64,000 nucleotides of DNA from CAWKMN01 sp963850765 (GCA_963850765.1 CAWKMN010000011.1:62001-126000), one strand, 5' to 3'. Numbered from the stretch's first letter, positions 27,346-37,295 are shown. The notes: generated by a model not told the origin, from the sequence alone. A program made the numbers and translations.

Positions 27346-29350
27346 ATGTCTGATTTTGATGTTCAATGCATTAATACTATCCGCATGCTGGCCGTGGATG
27401 GGGTGCAGAAAGCCAATTCGGGCCATCCTGGCCTGCCAATGGGCAGCGCGCCGATGGCCTATGTGCTGTGGACGCGCTTTTTGAAGCACAACCCGCGCGA
27501 CCCAAAGTGGATCGACCGGGACCGGTTTGTTCTGTCGGCGGGGCACGGCTCGATGCTGCTGTATGCCCTGCTGCACCTGACCGGCTATGACGTGTCGCTG
27601 GACGATCTGAAAAGCTTCCGACAGTGGGGCAGCCGCACGCCCGGCCACCCGGAATACGGCCTGACGCCCGGCGTCGAGACCACGACCGGGCCGTTGGGAC
27701 AGGGTTTCGCCAATGGGGTCGGGATGGCCATCGCCGAGCGTTATCTGGCCGCCCTGTTCAATACGCCGGACAGCACGGTGATCGATCATTACACCTATGC
27801 CATCGTCAGCGACGGCGACCTGATGGAAGGTGTCGCATCCGAAGCGGCGTCGCTGGCCGGACATCTCAAGCTTGGCAAGCTCATCTATCTGTACGACGAT
27901 AACAACATCTCGCTGGACGGTCCCACAAGCTGGTCTTATACCGAGGATGTGAGCCGCCGTTTTGAGGCTTACGGCTGGCACGTGCAGAGCGTGGCCGATG
28001 GCAACGATCTGGGCGCGATCGAGGCGGCGATCCGCGCGGCCCAGGCCGAGACCGGGCGTCCCTCGCTGATCCGCGTGCGCACCATTATCGGCTTTGGCAG
28101 CCCGAACAAAGCGGGTACGTCCGAAGCACACGGCTCACCGCTCGGCGAAGAGGAAGTGCGCCTCACGAAAGAGAATCTCGGCTGGCCGCAGGAACCGGCC
28201 TTCCTGATCCCCGGCGGCGTGCTCGAACATTTCCGCGAGGCGGTCCACGCATGGGGCGCAGCAGCAGGCGGCCTGGTCGGGAGTCTGTGGGCATTGGGCG
28301 GAGGGTAATCCCGAACTGGCGGCGCTCTGGCAGCAGATGATGTCGGGCGAGCTTCCGGCCAACTGGGATGCCGATCTGCCGGTCTTCACCGAGCCGCAGA
28401 TCGCCACCCGCGCGGCATCCTACAAGGTGATCAACGCCATCGCGGCGCACCTGCCCGGCATGATCGGCGGCGCGGCCGACCTGGATTCCTCGACACGCAC
28501 CTTGATCAAGGCGTCAGGCGATTTCCAGGCGAACGCGTATGGCAATCGCAATTTGCGCTTTGGCGTGCGCGAACACGCCATGGGATCGATCGTCAACGGC
28601 ATCGCGGCGCACGGGGGTCTGATCCCTTACAGCGCGACGTTCCTGGTCTTCTCGGACTATATGCGCCCGGCGATCCGGCTGGCGGCGCTGAGCGAGCTGG
28701 CCCCGATCTTCGTCTTCACGCATGACAGCATCGGGTTGGGCGAAGACGGCCCGACGCACCAGCCGATCGAGCAGATTATGTCCATGCGCCTGATCCCGCA
28801 CCTGGAAATCATCCGGCCGGCGGACGGCAACGAAACGGCCGCGGCGTGGCGCTGCGCCATCCGCAACCGGCACCACCCGACCGTGCTCGTGTTCACCCGG
28901 CAGAATGTGCCGGTGCTCGATCCAGCGGCGGGCATGATGGAAGGCGTGGATCGCGGCGCTTATGTGCTCTCCGATGCGCCCAACGGCACACCCGACGTGA
29001 TTCTGATCGGGACCGGCTCGGAAGTCCATCTGGCGCTGGAGGCGCAAAAACTGCTGGCGGTTCAGGGCGTCGCGGCGCGCGTGGTCAGCATGCCCAGTTG
29101 GGAGCGTTTCGAGAGGCAGCCCCAGGACTACCGCGACAGCGTGCTGCCCCCGGCGCTCAAGGCGCGCGTTGCTGTCGAGGCGGGCGTCACGACCGGCTGG
29201 CAGAAGTGGGTCGGCGCAGACGGAACCGTAATCGGCGTGGATCGGTTTGGCGCTTCTGCGCCGTACAAGGAGATCTACAAGCAGTTGGGTCTGACCCCGG
29301 AGCGTATCGCCGAGCGCGCCTTGGCGGTGATGAAGAGTCTTAAGTCGTGA
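27346..29350 (+). CDS. tkt: Transketolase (one frameshift)
   Basis: Thiamine-diphosphate enzyme of the pentose phosphate pathway, about 667 residues, starting MSDFDVQCINTIRMLA. Family marks are KANSGHPGLPMG, SAGHGSMLLYALLH, TTTGPLGQGFANGVG, the ThDP motif IVSDGDLMEG...DDNN, and in the second half REHAMGSIVNGIA and THDSIGLGEDGPTHQP. A single extra G in a GGGG run near 28255 splits the gene; a second in-frame start at 28337 would give only the C-terminal two domains and is not needed. A terminator follows within 200 bp. Confidence 0.95.
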
Positions 29351-29577
29351 GTTTTGAGTTGTGAGTCAGGCCTCGCTCGAGATCGGACATCGAGGGGCAG
29401 GGCTCTATCTTGCCAAGAAGCCGGGCCTCACCCCCGGGTTGCCCTCTCGCAGCCGATCTGCCATCGTAGACGGGGGAGGCGATGCTGCGCGCCGCGAAAT
29501 TGATCCGGCAGTACAGGGGGGCGTATCGACATACGCCCCGTTTTATTTCTCATAACTCATAACTCATAACTCATGAC
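29345..29577. repeat. Nested repeat: GAGTTTTGAGTT-type arms around a CCTCACCCCC stretch and a hairpin
   Basis: The left arm (29345-29373) is made of TGAGTTTTGAGTTGTGAGTC words; the right arm (29550-29577) reads CATAACTCATAACTCA, its complement. Inside lie a GGGCCTCACCCCCGGG segment and the perfect hairpin at 29518-29539. The element accounts for most of the gene-free region 29351-29662. Confidence 0.75.
29518..29548 (+). terminator. Probable terminator after transketolase
   Basis: GGGGCGTAT (29518-29526) and ATACGCCCC (29531-29539) form a perfect 9-bp stem with a CGAC loop, followed by GTTTTATTT. The same hairpin word is used at 54964-54991. Confidence 0.7.
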
Positions 29578-29591
29578 CCATCCGCTTTGCG

Positions 29592-29620
29592 TTGTCTGTT
29601 TTTGAAGCCGCATGTATGCT
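29592..29620 (+). promoter_or_regulatory. Putative promoter for the cNMP-domain histidine kinase
   Basis: TTGTCT (29592-29597), a 17-bp spacer and TATGCT (29615-29620) lie 42 nt before ATG 29663. Confidence 0.55.
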
Positions 29621-29662
29621 AAACTGCGAGATAGATGATGGGCGACGGAGGAGAGGCGGCGG

Positions 29663-30886
29663 ATGGAAGTCAACGTGGTGGCGAAGCTGCGCGAGGCTTT
29701 CCCGGATCTCGATGAGGGCGCGCTGGGGCAGTTATCGGGGCTGGTGCGGACGATTACGTATCCGCCCGGCACGCTGATCTGCAAAGAAGGTGCCTACGAA
29801 GACGTCTTTTACCTGATCGTTAGCGGCGAAGTGGCGATCTCCAAGCACCTGGAAGGCAAAGAGGAGCGGATCCTGCGGTACAGCGTCGCCGGGGATTTTT
29901 TTGGCGAGATGGCGCTGATCCAGGATGTGCCGCGCTCCGCAAACGTGCGCACCACGCAGCCTACCACCGTTCTCGAATTCGACCGGGATGTGTTCGAGCG
30001 GCTGATGGGATCCAGCCCGAACCTCGCGTGGCGCATGGTGCGGACGACGTTCGACCGGCTGCGTGCCAACGATCAGACCGCACTCTTCGATCTGCGCGAG
30101 GCGTACCAGACGCTCGCCCAACTCGACCAGGCCAAGCTCGATTTTATCCAGATCGCCGCGCACGAGCTGCGCACCCCGCTGACCGTCATCCAGGGATACG
30201 CCGACGTGCTGCGCAACAGCCCGGCCCTGCAAGAGGATCCGGTCCTGATCGAGGTGATCAACGGCGTGATCCGTGGGGCGCGGCGGCTGCACGAGATCGT
30301 CAACGGGATGCTGGACATCACCAAGATCGATAATGAGACGCTCGAAGTGTCGCGCGTGCCGGTCCTGCTGCAAAATGTGCTGGCTGAACTCAAAAAGGTC
30401 TTCAGCGAGGTGTTAGAGCAGCGCCGTCTGGACTTTCATATCAAGCAGATTGGGGATGTGCCGTATATCGAAGCCGATCCCGCCCTGATCTACAAGATCT
30501 TCTACCAGCTTTACTCGAATGCCATCAAATTCACGCCCGACGGCGGCACCATTACGACGACCTATTGGGTGACGGAGGTCGAGACGATCGGCCCGGCGCT
30601 GGCCGTCATCGTGCAGGACAGCGGCATGGGGATCGACGCCAAACATCACAAGCTGATCTTCGAGAAATTCTTCCAGGTGGGCAAGGCGGCGCTGCATTCG
30701 TCCAGCCAGACGTCGTTTAAGGGCGGCGGTCCTGGGTTGGGATTGGCGCTGGTCAAGGGCGCGGTCGAGGCACACGGCGGGATGGTCTGGGTGGAGAGTG
30801 AGGGTTATAGCGAACAGACCATGCCCGGCAGCGCGTTTAAGGTGCTGCTGCCGCTGCACGCCCCCGATAACGGGCGGGGGTCTTGA
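29663..30886 (+). CDS. Histidine kinase with N-terminal cyclic-nucleotide-binding domain
   Basis: Protein of 407 residues. Residues about 25-125 form a CRP-like cNMP-binding domain (YPPGTLICKEGAYED, LIVSGEVAIS, GDFFGEMALI, PRSANVRTT). A short linker helix leads to HisKA (H-box AAHELRTPL, His about 170) and HATPase_c (N-box YSNAIKFTP, G1 DSGMGI, F-box FEKFFQV, G2 GGPGLGLAL). The FGEMALI and PRSA residues that bind the cyclic nucleotide phosphate are kept in outline. It is soluble. The partner regulator may be the lone receiver at 35797-36174. GGAGGAG lies about 10 nt before the ATG. Confidence 0.93.
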   Translation: MEVNVVAKLREAFPDLDEGALGQLSGLVRTITYPPGTLICKEGAYEDVFYLIVSGEVAISKHLEGKEERILRYSVAGDFFGEMALIQDVPRSANVRTTQPTTVLEFDRDVFERLMGSSPNLAWRMVRTTFDRLRANDQTALFDLREAYQTLAQLDQAKLDFIQIAAHELRTPLTVIQGYADVLRNSPALQEDPVLIEVINGVIRGARRLHEIVNGMLDITKIDNETLEVSRVPVLLQNVLAELKKVFSEVLEQRRLDFHIKQIGDVPYIEADPALIYKIFYQLYSNAIKFTPDGGTITTTYWVTEVETIGPALAVIVQDSGMGIDAKHHKLIFEKFFQVGKAALHSSSQTSFKGGGPGLGLALVKGAVEAHGGMVWVESEGYSEQTMPGSAFKVLLPLHAPDNGRGS

Positions 30887-31222
30887 GTTATGAACTTCGA
30901 GTCAGGTGTTATGTAGATCCTGGCCTCACCCCCTCTAATGCAGATACGGAACTCATCGTTGGCGTGTTTTTTGTAGGGGCGTATTGATGCTTTTTGACTA
31001 ATGAATACGGATCTACGGGCTGACGATGCCCCTCACCCTGCCCTCTCCCCGGCCAAGCCAGGGCGAGGGTAGCGCTCTCCCCCTCTCTAGCTCGGCTGGA
31101 GAGGGGGCCGGGGGGGTGAGGCCTGTATTTTATTTCCGCGCTTAATTGTTAAACAGCATCAATACACCCCTACGATGCTGGCTTGGCCGGAGAGGGGCAA
31201 GCGTGCTTGCACGCCAGGGGTG
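30884..31222. repeat. Nested palindromic repeat mosaic in a 430-bp gene-free gap
   Basis: The gap holds four word families. A TTGAGTTATGAA-type stretch starts it. Then GTAGGGGCGTATTGATGC (30973-30990) pairs with GCATCAATACACCCCTAC (31156-31173). Inside these arms lies a CCTCACCCTGCCC...GGGGGGGTGAGG palindrome (31031-31122), and a further partial copy ends at 31222. No open frame or RNA gene is apparent. Confidence 0.75.
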
Positions 31223-31320
31223 AGGCCGTTTTGATGCGTTGCCCCAGGGAATTTCCGGGATGAGCGTTGTCTGGTAGGATCAGGTTATATTGAATGGCCG
31301 ACCCGACAAAGGACCTGAAG

Positions 31321-32331
31321 ATGACGCTTCCTGTTGACCCGTATTATCTGCCTTCCCCTGACCGTTATGAGCCGATGCCCTACCAGCGCTGCGGGCGAAG
31401 CGGCCTCAAGCTTCCGCTGATTTCGCTCGGCCTGTGGCATAACTTCGGCGGCGTGGATACGCTCGAAAATGGCCGGGCCATGCTGCGCCGCGCCTTCGAT
31501 CTGGGTATCACGCATTTTGACCTCGCGAACAACTACGGCCCGCCGCCCGGTTCCGCCGAAGAATACTTCGCGGTGATCCTGCAAAAAGACTTTCGTCCCT
31601 TCCGCGACGAACTCATTATCTCCACCAAGGCCGGTTATTACATGTGGCCGGGGCCGTATGGCGAGTGGGGATCGCGTAAATACCTGATCTCAAGTCTGGA
31701 TCAGAGCCTCAAGCGCATGGGGCTGGACTACGTCGATATTTTCTACCATCACCGTCCCGATCCTGACACGCCGCTCGAAGAGACCATGGCCGCGCTCGAT
31801 CACATCGTGCGGCAGGGTAAGGCGCTGTATGTGGGCATCTCCAACTATAAGGCGGACGAGACCCGCGAGGCCGCGCGTATCCTGCGCGAGATGGGGACGC
31901 CGTGCCTGATCAACCAGGTGGCTTACAATATGTTCCATCGCTGGGTGGAAGACGACCTGCTCGACGCGGCCACTGACGTGGGGATGGGGCTGATCTTCTT
32001 CTCGCCGCTGGCGCAAGGCATGCTGACGGATCGCTATCTGAACGGCATCCCCGAGGACTCGCGCGCGGGCAAGGCGGGTACTTTCCTGAAGCGAGAGCGC
32101 ATCACCGAGGATTATCTCGCCAAGGCGCGCCGCCTGAACGCGATCGCGCAGCAGCGCGGGCAAACGCTGGCGCAGATGGCATTGGCGTGGGTGCTGCGCC
32201 ATCCGGTCGCAACGTCCGCACTGATCGGTACCAGCACCGTTCAGCAGGTCGAGGACAGCGCCGCCGCCGTGAAGAACCTGCGCTTCTCCGAGGAGGAACT
32301 CGACGCGATCGAGGCGGTTTTGGCGGAGTAG
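31321..32331 (+). CDS. Aldo/keto reductase (YghZ/L-glyceraldehyde 3-phosphate reductase type)
   Basis: NADPH-dependent aldo/keto reductase of 336 residues, TIM barrel. The AKR14/YghZ-like features are YQRCGRSGLKLP, FDLANNYGPPPGSAEE (catalytic Asp and Tyr), STKAGYYMWPGPYGEWGSR, YHHRPDPDTP (His), SPLAQGMLTDRYL and a C-terminal IGTSTVQQVE cofactor loop. The reductase acts on small aldehydes such as L-glyceraldehyde 3-phosphate and methylglyoxal. I chose ATG 31321 because AAAGGA precedes it by about 8 nt; ATG 31294 would add nine residues without a binding site. Confidence 0.92.
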   Translation: MTLPVDPYYLPSPDRYEPMPYQRCGRSGLKLPLISLGLWHNFGGVDTLENGRAMLRRAFDLGITHFDLANNYGPPPGSAEEYFAVILQKDFRPFRDELIISTKAGYYMWPGPYGEWGSRKYLISSLDQSLKRMGLDYVDIFYHHRPDPDTPLEETMAALDHIVRQGKALYVGISNYKADETREAARILREMGTPCLINQVAYNMFHRWVEDDLLDAATDVGMGLIFFSPLAQGMLTDRYLNGIPEDSRAGKAGTFLKRERITEDYLAKARRLNAIAQQRGQTLAQMALAWVLRHPVATSALIGTSTVQQVEDSAAAVKNLRFSEEELDAIEAVLAE

Positions 32332-32341
32332 CGGTCAGCCG

Positions 32342-32436
32342 GCCTCACCCCCTGGCCCTCCCCACCGCGTGGAGAGGGGGAGTCAGACGCGAACGAAGCC
32401 CCTCTCCATCACATGGAGAGGGGCTTGGGGTGAGGC
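32342..32436. repeat. CCTCACCCC-family palindrome between convergent genes
   Basis: GCCTCACCCC (32342-32351) and GGGGTGAGGC (32427-32436) bound a set of inner CCTCTCC/GGAGAGG inverted repeats. It fills the whole gap between two convergent genes and probably acts as a two-way terminator. Confidence 0.75.
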
Positions 32437-33682
32437 TTATTCCGCCGTGGTCGGCGTAGCTTCGATGGTCGCGCCGCCGTCCGGTGTGGCGGTTGGCTCG
32501 GCGGCAGGCTGGACGTCCTCGGCGGGCAGCACCATGAACCCCGTGATCAGGGCCTGCGTGGTTTCGCTGTCCTCCTGAGAGAGGCCGCTCGCGTCCAGCC
32601 AGTTGGTACCGGCGCGATCAGACTGCAAATTGGCGACAAACAGCGTCCCGGCGGCGTTGTTGAGCAGCACCACCAGCCCGCTGTGGGGATCGCCGGCCGT
32701 ATCGCGGTAGCTGTACGCGATCTGGTAGCCGGTGCCCGTGTCTTGCGTGACCGGCTCGATCGCCAGGACCTCGGCGCTGGGCTCGGTCTCGGTGAGCCAC
32801 GCTTCAGCCTGTGCTTCGGACTCGATCGGACGGTCGGGGATCGTCCGCACGCGCACCGTGACGTTATCCCCGGCGGTTGGGACCTTAAAGGTCACGGGGC
32901 GTCCGACGCCGCCGGCCTCGAACTGCCACGTCTCCGGGTGCTTGAGCACAAAACCCAACTCCTGATCGACATGAGCGGGCCAGAGCGGCGGCAAGGTTTG
33001 CAGCTGCGGGAAAGTCTTGAACGCCGGGACCACATAGGACTGAAGCAGATCGAGCAGCGCCTGGTTGTTGGCGGGTGTGACCATGCGCACAACGTACAGC
33101 CAGCCCTCCTCCACCCAGGCGATCGAGCGGCCCAGGTAGGCGTTATCGTTCGACATCAGATCAAAATCCACGACGACGCGCCCATCGGTGATGGAACGGT
33201 GCGTTTCCTGCCAGCTATCGTATTCGGTCCAGGCATCGACAAAATGGGCCTCGTTCAGAAAGTCCGTGCTCAATGCCTCGGGAGTTTCGTATTGCACGCC
33301 AGGGCGGATATAGTTATGAATCACAGCCAGCCGCTCCGGGCTTTGGATCACGGCGCTGGCGGTGTTGTCGGTCCCCTGGCCCTCGCTGGTGATCCAGTCG
33401 GGGCCGGCCGGGCGGAAGGTCTGGAACAGCCCGGTGCTGTGGACATAGGCCAGCGCGCCCTCAAGCTGAGGATTCGCTTCGGGCGTGGGGACGATCACGC
33501 GGGTGGCGGGCGGCAGGAGTTCCGAACGGCGTCAGGGTCGGGAAATCGATGTTATTATTACTGCTGCGCGAGCCAAGATCCGGCGCGATCAGGCTGATCA
33601 CGAAGGTGAAAATGATGATAAAACCGATCACGACGCCGATCATCGTAGCACGCCGCTGAGCACGTTTTCTTGAGAGAGACAT
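32437..33682 (-). CDS. Membrane-anchored protein of unknown function (one frameshift)
   Basis: Protein of about 414 residues starting MSLSRKRAQRRATMIGVV at ATG 33682 (GGAG 8 nt upstream). A single membrane helix (about 14-34) is followed by a polar linker and an extracytoplasmic part with two alpha/beta segments, resembling PsbP/DUF1795-like stress proteins (FVLKHPETWQFEAGG, VTVRVRTIPDRP). The C-terminus is Thr/Pro-rich (AAEPTATPDGGAT). A single extra base near 33515 splits the short N-terminal frame from the rest. I recognise no function. It is convergent with the aldo/keto reductase. Confidence 0.65.
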
Positions 33683-33757
33683 CCAGAACACTCCAAACTA
33701 TCGCTTAGTAGAGAACAACCCCAAACTATACCGCAAAACGAGGAGACGAAAAAAGAA

Positions 33758-34078
33758 ATGACCCTACCTGATCCTGATGCGCCTGAACAGCCCGAAATTG
33801 AGCCGGTTGGTCCGGCGGAAGCCGAAGCCATTCTGGCAGCCGCGCTCCAACCCTATCTCGCGGACGAGTGGCGGGTAATTGACCGGGGGCCGTATGCCGC
33901 CCGTCTGACACGCGGCCTGCGCAATCTCGATCTGCGCGTGGATCTGCTGGGGCAGGTCGAAACCGAAGAATCGGGGCTGACCCCGCTGCAAGACAGCGGC
34001 CGGCTGATCGCGTGGACGCTGCTGCTGGCCGCCCTGCTGATCGTGCTGGCGCTGTCGGCGGCGCTGGGCATTCTGTGA
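33758..34078 (+). CDS. Hypothetical tail-anchored membrane protein
   Basis: Protein of 106 residues. The N-terminal 80 residues are soluble and acidic (PDPDAPEQPEIEPVGPAEAE), with a strand-rich segment RVIDRGPYAARLTRGLRNLD; the C-terminal 25 residues form one membrane helix (LIAWTLLLAALLIVLALSA). AGGAG lies about 12 nt before the ATG. It is divergent from the membrane-anchored protein above and precedes the GAF-PAS kinase. No family recognised. Confidence 0.6.
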   Translation: MTLPDPDAPEQPEIEPVGPAEAEAILAAALQPYLADEWRVIDRGPYAARLTRGLRNLDLRVDLLGQVETEESGLTPLQDSGRLIAWTLLLAALLIVLALSAALGIL

Positions 34079-34154
34079 AGCTTCGCGCGCAGGAGCGAGT
34101 CTGTGTTACTATAGGCCATGGCATTCCGTAATATTCTTAAGGAAACGCGGCGCT

Positions 34155-35786
34155 ATGACCGGCCCTTATGATCCTGATAGTCTGGTTCACCGCAACCAAC
34201 TGCTGTCGGAAGAAATCCGGCGGCGTGTTGATCAACTCTCAGCGATTAACACCGTAGCCGCCACAGTCAGCCAATCGCTTGATCTCCAAACAACCCTACA
34301 GACCGCCCTCGAGTCGGTGCTCAGCGTGATCCGGGTCAATTCGGCAGGGATCAGCCTGGTGGACGATGCAGCCGGCGAGCTGGTCATGCGCGCGCAGCGC
34401 GGCTGGCGCTACGACTTCGTTACGCAGCCGATGCGTATCCCACTCGGCCACGGCATGTCGGGTATTGTCGTCGCCAATGACGAAGTGCTCGTGACCGGCG
34501 ATATTTCCGACGATACCCGGTTGTGGGTGCGCGAATTTGCCTACGAGGCGGTGCAGGCGATGGCGATGGCTCCCATGCATGCGCGCGGACGGGTGGTCGG
34601 CATCCTGAGCGTGATGAACCACACTGCCTATGAATTCAGCCCGGACGAGATCGATGTGCTGCGGGTGATCGCCGATCAGGTCGGGGTGTCGCTCGACAAC
34701 GCCCGCCTGTACGGCCGCACGAAAGAACAGTCGAGCCGCCTGGGTGCGGTACTCAACTCCTCTGGGGATGCGATCATCGCCACCGACAGCCGGGGCCAGA
34801 TCAATCTGGTGAACGCCACCGCACAGCGATTGTTTAGCCTGCACGCCGACGGTCTGCTCGGGCTGCCGCTGCGTGATGCGCCGCTGCATCCCCGTCTGCA
34901 AGAAGGGCTGCGCCGGGCGATGAGTCACGAGACGGAAGGCAATACGGTATTTGAGATCGCGCTGGACGACGGGCGCTTTCTGTCCGCCATCGTGTCGCCG
35001 GTGTATACGCAGCCCGCGCTGGACGGCGTTCAGGAAACCGAGGGCTGGGTGATGGTCGTGCAGGATATCACCCATCTGCGCGAAGCCGAGCGCACACGGG
35101 TGAACTTTATCCAGGCGGCGGCGCACGATCTGCGCAACCCGCTCAGTGTGACGCTCAGTTCGCTGCGGATGCTCGAACGAGATCTGGGAGGCCAGGAGGC
35201 GTACCAGGAAATTATCAACATGGGTATTCACGGCCTGGAGCGCATGCGGGATCTGATCGACAGCCTGCTCAACCTGGAGCATATCCAGAGCGGGGTGGGG
35301 CTGCAATCGCGGGCGGTGGACGTGCGCGACCTGATCGAGCGTGGCATTATCGACGTCCGGCCCCATTTACAGCAGCGCGGGCAGGCGCTCCGGCTGGACG
35401 TGCCGGAGGATCTGCCGGTCATCGTGGGCGATATGCACTGGCTGCACCGCGCGCTGGTGAATCTGCTCGGCAACGCCAATAAGTACACCCCACCCGACGG
35501 CGAAGTCACCGTCCGCGCGTATGTGCAGCATAACGAACTGGTGCTCGAAGTGCAGGACAACGGACCAGGCATCCCCCCTGACGCGCAGACCCGCCTGTTT
35601 GAGCGGTTTTACCGCGTGCCTACCAACGATCCCGGCACGAAAGGCTCCGGGCTGGGGCTGGCGATCGTCAAATCGGTGGCGGAACAGCACGGCGGGCGGG
35701 TGTTCGTGCAGAGCCGGGTCGGGCAGGGCAGCATTTTCGGGATGATCTTCCCGCTGGTTGCGCAGCCAGCCCCGGAAATGAATTGA
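34155..35786 (+). CDS. GAF-PAS sensor histidine kinase
   Basis: Soluble histidine kinase of 543 residues. GAF at about 40-185 (ESVLSVIRVNSAGISLVDD ... GVSLDNARLY), PAS at about 195-310 (LNSSGDAIIATDSRGQINLV), HisKA with H-box AAAHDLRNPLS (His about 325), and HATPase_c (N-box LLGNANKYTP, G1 DNGPGIPP, F-box FERFYRV, G2 GSGLGLAIV). Its end lies 10 bp from the convergent lone receiver. AAGGAAA lies about 10 nt before the ATG. Signal and target unknown. Confidence 0.95.
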   Translation: MTGPYDPDSLVHRNQLLSEEIRRRVDQLSAINTVAATVSQSLDLQTTLQTALESVLSVIRVNSAGISLVDDAAGELVMRAQRGWRYDFVTQPMRIPLGHGMSGIVVANDEVLVTGDISDDTRLWVREFAYEAVQAMAMAPMHARGRVVGILSVMNHTAYEFSPDEIDVLRVIADQVGVSLDNARLYGRTKEQSSRLGAVLNSSGDAIIATDSRGQINLVNATAQRLFSLHADGLLGLPLRDAPLHPRLQEGLRRAMSHETEGNTVFEIALDDGRFLSAIVSPVYTQPALDGVQETEGWVMVVQDITHLREAERTRVNFIQAAAHDLRNPLSVTLSSLRMLERDLGGQEAYQEIINMGIHGLERMRDLIDSLLNLEHIQSGVGLQSRAVDVRDLIERGIIDVRPHLQQRGQALRLDVPEDLPVIVGDMHWLHRALVNLLGNANKYTPPDGEVTVRAYVQHNELVLEVQDNGPGIPPDAQTRLFERFYRVPTNDPGTKGSGLGLAIVKSVAEQHGGRVFVQSRVGQGSIFGMIFPLVAQPAPEMN

Positions 35787-35796
35787 CGCCGTCTGG

Positions 35797-36174
35797 TCAG
35801 TCGCCCAGGAAGCGGCGGAGATGGACCATCAGTTCGTCCGGCGTGACAGGCTTGGTCACATAGCTGTCTACGCCGGCCTCTCCTTTGCTGGACGCGATGA
35901 AAGTCCGCGCATAGGCGGTCAGGACGATCAGCGGCGTGCGCGGGCGCGAGTCGCGCTGTTCCATCGCGCGGATACATTTCGTCACCTCGATGCCGCTCAT
36001 GCCGGGCATCGCCACATCGACCACCACCAGATCGGGTTTTTCGCTTTCGTACTTTGCGATTCCCGTTGGCCCATCCGCCGCCGTGATGACATTAAGCTGA
36101 TGGTACGCCAGAACACGCGACAACAGCTCGCGCAGCATTTCATCGTCATCAATCACCAGAATTGTTTTGCTCAT
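35797..36174 (-). CDS. Single-domain response regulator (receiver only)
   Basis: CheY-like protein of 125 residues without an output domain. All key residues are present: VIDDDEML (acidic pair), LVVVDVAMPGMSG (phospho-acceptor Asp), VLTAYART (Thr) and YVTKPVTP (Lys). It is convergent with the GAF-PAS kinase and may relay phosphate between kinases in this region. Confidence 0.94.
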   Translation of the reverse strand: MSKTILVIDDDEMLRELLSRVLAYHQLNVITAADGPTGIAKYESEKPDLVVVDVAMPGMSGIEVTKCIRAMEQRDSRPRTPLIVLTAYARTFIASSKGEAGVDSYVTKPVTPDELMVHLRRFLGD

Positions 36175-36213
36175 CGTTTCCCCACGTATCTTTATGCTCG
36201 CTTACTGATTATC

Positions 36214-36242
36214 AGCGTACCAAACTCCGGGGCGATATTCAA
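36214..36242 (-). promoter_or_regulatory. Possible promoter for the lone receiver
   Basis: TTGAAT (36237-36242), a 17-bp spacer and TACGCT (36214-36219) lie 39 nt before ATG 36174. The -10 box is weak. Confidence 0.35.
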
Positions 36243-36295
36243 GAGGGTAGGAGGAATGGATGGTTGTGCCTACCGAGTAAGTCGTCGGATGATTT

Positions 36296-36520
36296 GTAGG
36301 GGCGTATCGCAATAGGCCCAATGTGCGTCAAGATACGGTGGCGTAACGGTCGTCACCCGGCTTTAGCCCCTCCCCCTGCCCCCCTTTCAGGGGTAGGTTT
36401 TTTATGCTTGGTGCTGGGCATGGTTTACCCCTATCCACCCAGCCCCTTTCCCCACACGCGGAGAAAGGGGCGCGTCTGAAGTCCCTCTCCGTTTACGGGG
36501 AGGGATTTAGGGAGAGGTAT
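36296..36520. repeat. Palindromic repeat mosaic (GTAGGGGCGTAT and CCCCTTTC/GAAAGGGG families)
   Basis: The gap 36175-36526 holds a degenerate GTAGGGGCGTAT hairpin (from 36297), a CCCCT-TTC-AGGGG stem followed by TTTTTT, a CCCCTTTC...GAAAGGGG stem and a CCCTCTCC...GGAGAGG-type stem. There is no coding sequence. It ends next to the stop codon of the ABC transporter ATPase and may include its terminator. Confidence 0.65.
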
Positions 36521-36526
36521 ACCTGG

Positions 36527-37291
36527 CTAATTCGCGCGAATGCTGTGGCGGAGCTGCTCGGTCAGCGCGACAAAATCAGAGCGGTGCAGCAGATCCAGGC
36601 TGCGCGGGCGCGGCAGGGGAATCGCCACATCTTCGATCAGCCGCCCCGGACGCGGACTCATGACCAGCACCCGGTCCGACAGCAGAACCGCTTCGGGGAT
36701 GCTGTGCGTCACCATCAGCACGGTCTTGCGGTACTTGGCCCAGATATGCAGCAGTTCTTCGCTCATTTGCTCGCGGGTGAGGGCATCCAGCGCGCCGAAC
36801 GGCTCATCGAGCAGCAGCACCTCGGGATAGTGGATGAGCGCGCGGCCAATCACGACACGCTGCGCCATTCCGCCGGAGAGCGCCGCCGGGTAAGTGCCGG
36901 CGAAGCCTTCCAGCCCGGTCAGTTCGAGCATGGCCTGCGCGCGCCGATCGCGCTCGTCGGGCGGCAGCCCGGCCAGTTCGAGCGGCAGAGTCAGATTGCC
37001 ATAGACGGTGCGCCACGGCATCAGGTTCGCCTTCTGGAAGACGATCCCAATGCGGCGCTGCGGGCGGGTAATCGGCTGTTCGTCGAGCAGCACGCGCCCC
37101 GCAGATGGAGTAAGCAGGCCGGCGAGAATCCGCAGCAGGGTGCTTTTGCCGCAGCCGCTCGGCCCGACGAGGCACACAAACAACTCGCGCGACAGGTCGA
37201 GCGTCACATTATCCAGGGCCAGCACGCCGCCGTGCGGTCCCGGATAGACATGGCTGATCTGCTCGGCGGCAAACAGAGTCTGGCTGGACAT
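36527..37291 (-). CDS. ABC transporter ATP-binding protein (nitrate/sulfonate/pyrimidine-precursor type)
   Basis: ATPase of 254 residues of the SsuB/TauB/ThiZ group. Walker A is GPSGCGKSTLL, the Q-loop VFQKANLMPWRTV, the signature LSGGMAQR (Gln-to-Met change in the usual GGQ), Walker B VLLLDEPFGALD and the H-loop VTHSIPEAV. It powers uptake through the permease encoded two genes upstream. The gene order on the minus strand is permease, binding protein, ATPase. Confidence 0.93.
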   Translation of the reverse strand: MSSQTLFAAEQISHVYPGPHGGVLALDNVTLDLSRELFVCLVGPSGCGKSTLLRILAGLLTPSAGRVLLDEQPITRPQRRIGIVFQKANLMPWRTVYGNLTLPLELAGLPPDERDRRAQAMLELTGLEGFAGTYPAALSGGMAQRVVIGRALIHYPEVLLLDEPFGALDALTREQMSEELLHIWAKYRKTVLMVTHSIPEAVLLSDRVLVMSPRPGRLIEDVAIPLPRPRSLDLLHRSDFVALTEQLRHSIRAN

Positions 37292-37295
37292 GCGG

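Noticed and set aside
28337..29350. Separate gene for the C-terminal half of transketolase
   Set aside because: Split-transketolase genes exist, but here the halves join exactly by removing one G, and many neighbours have the same kind of break.
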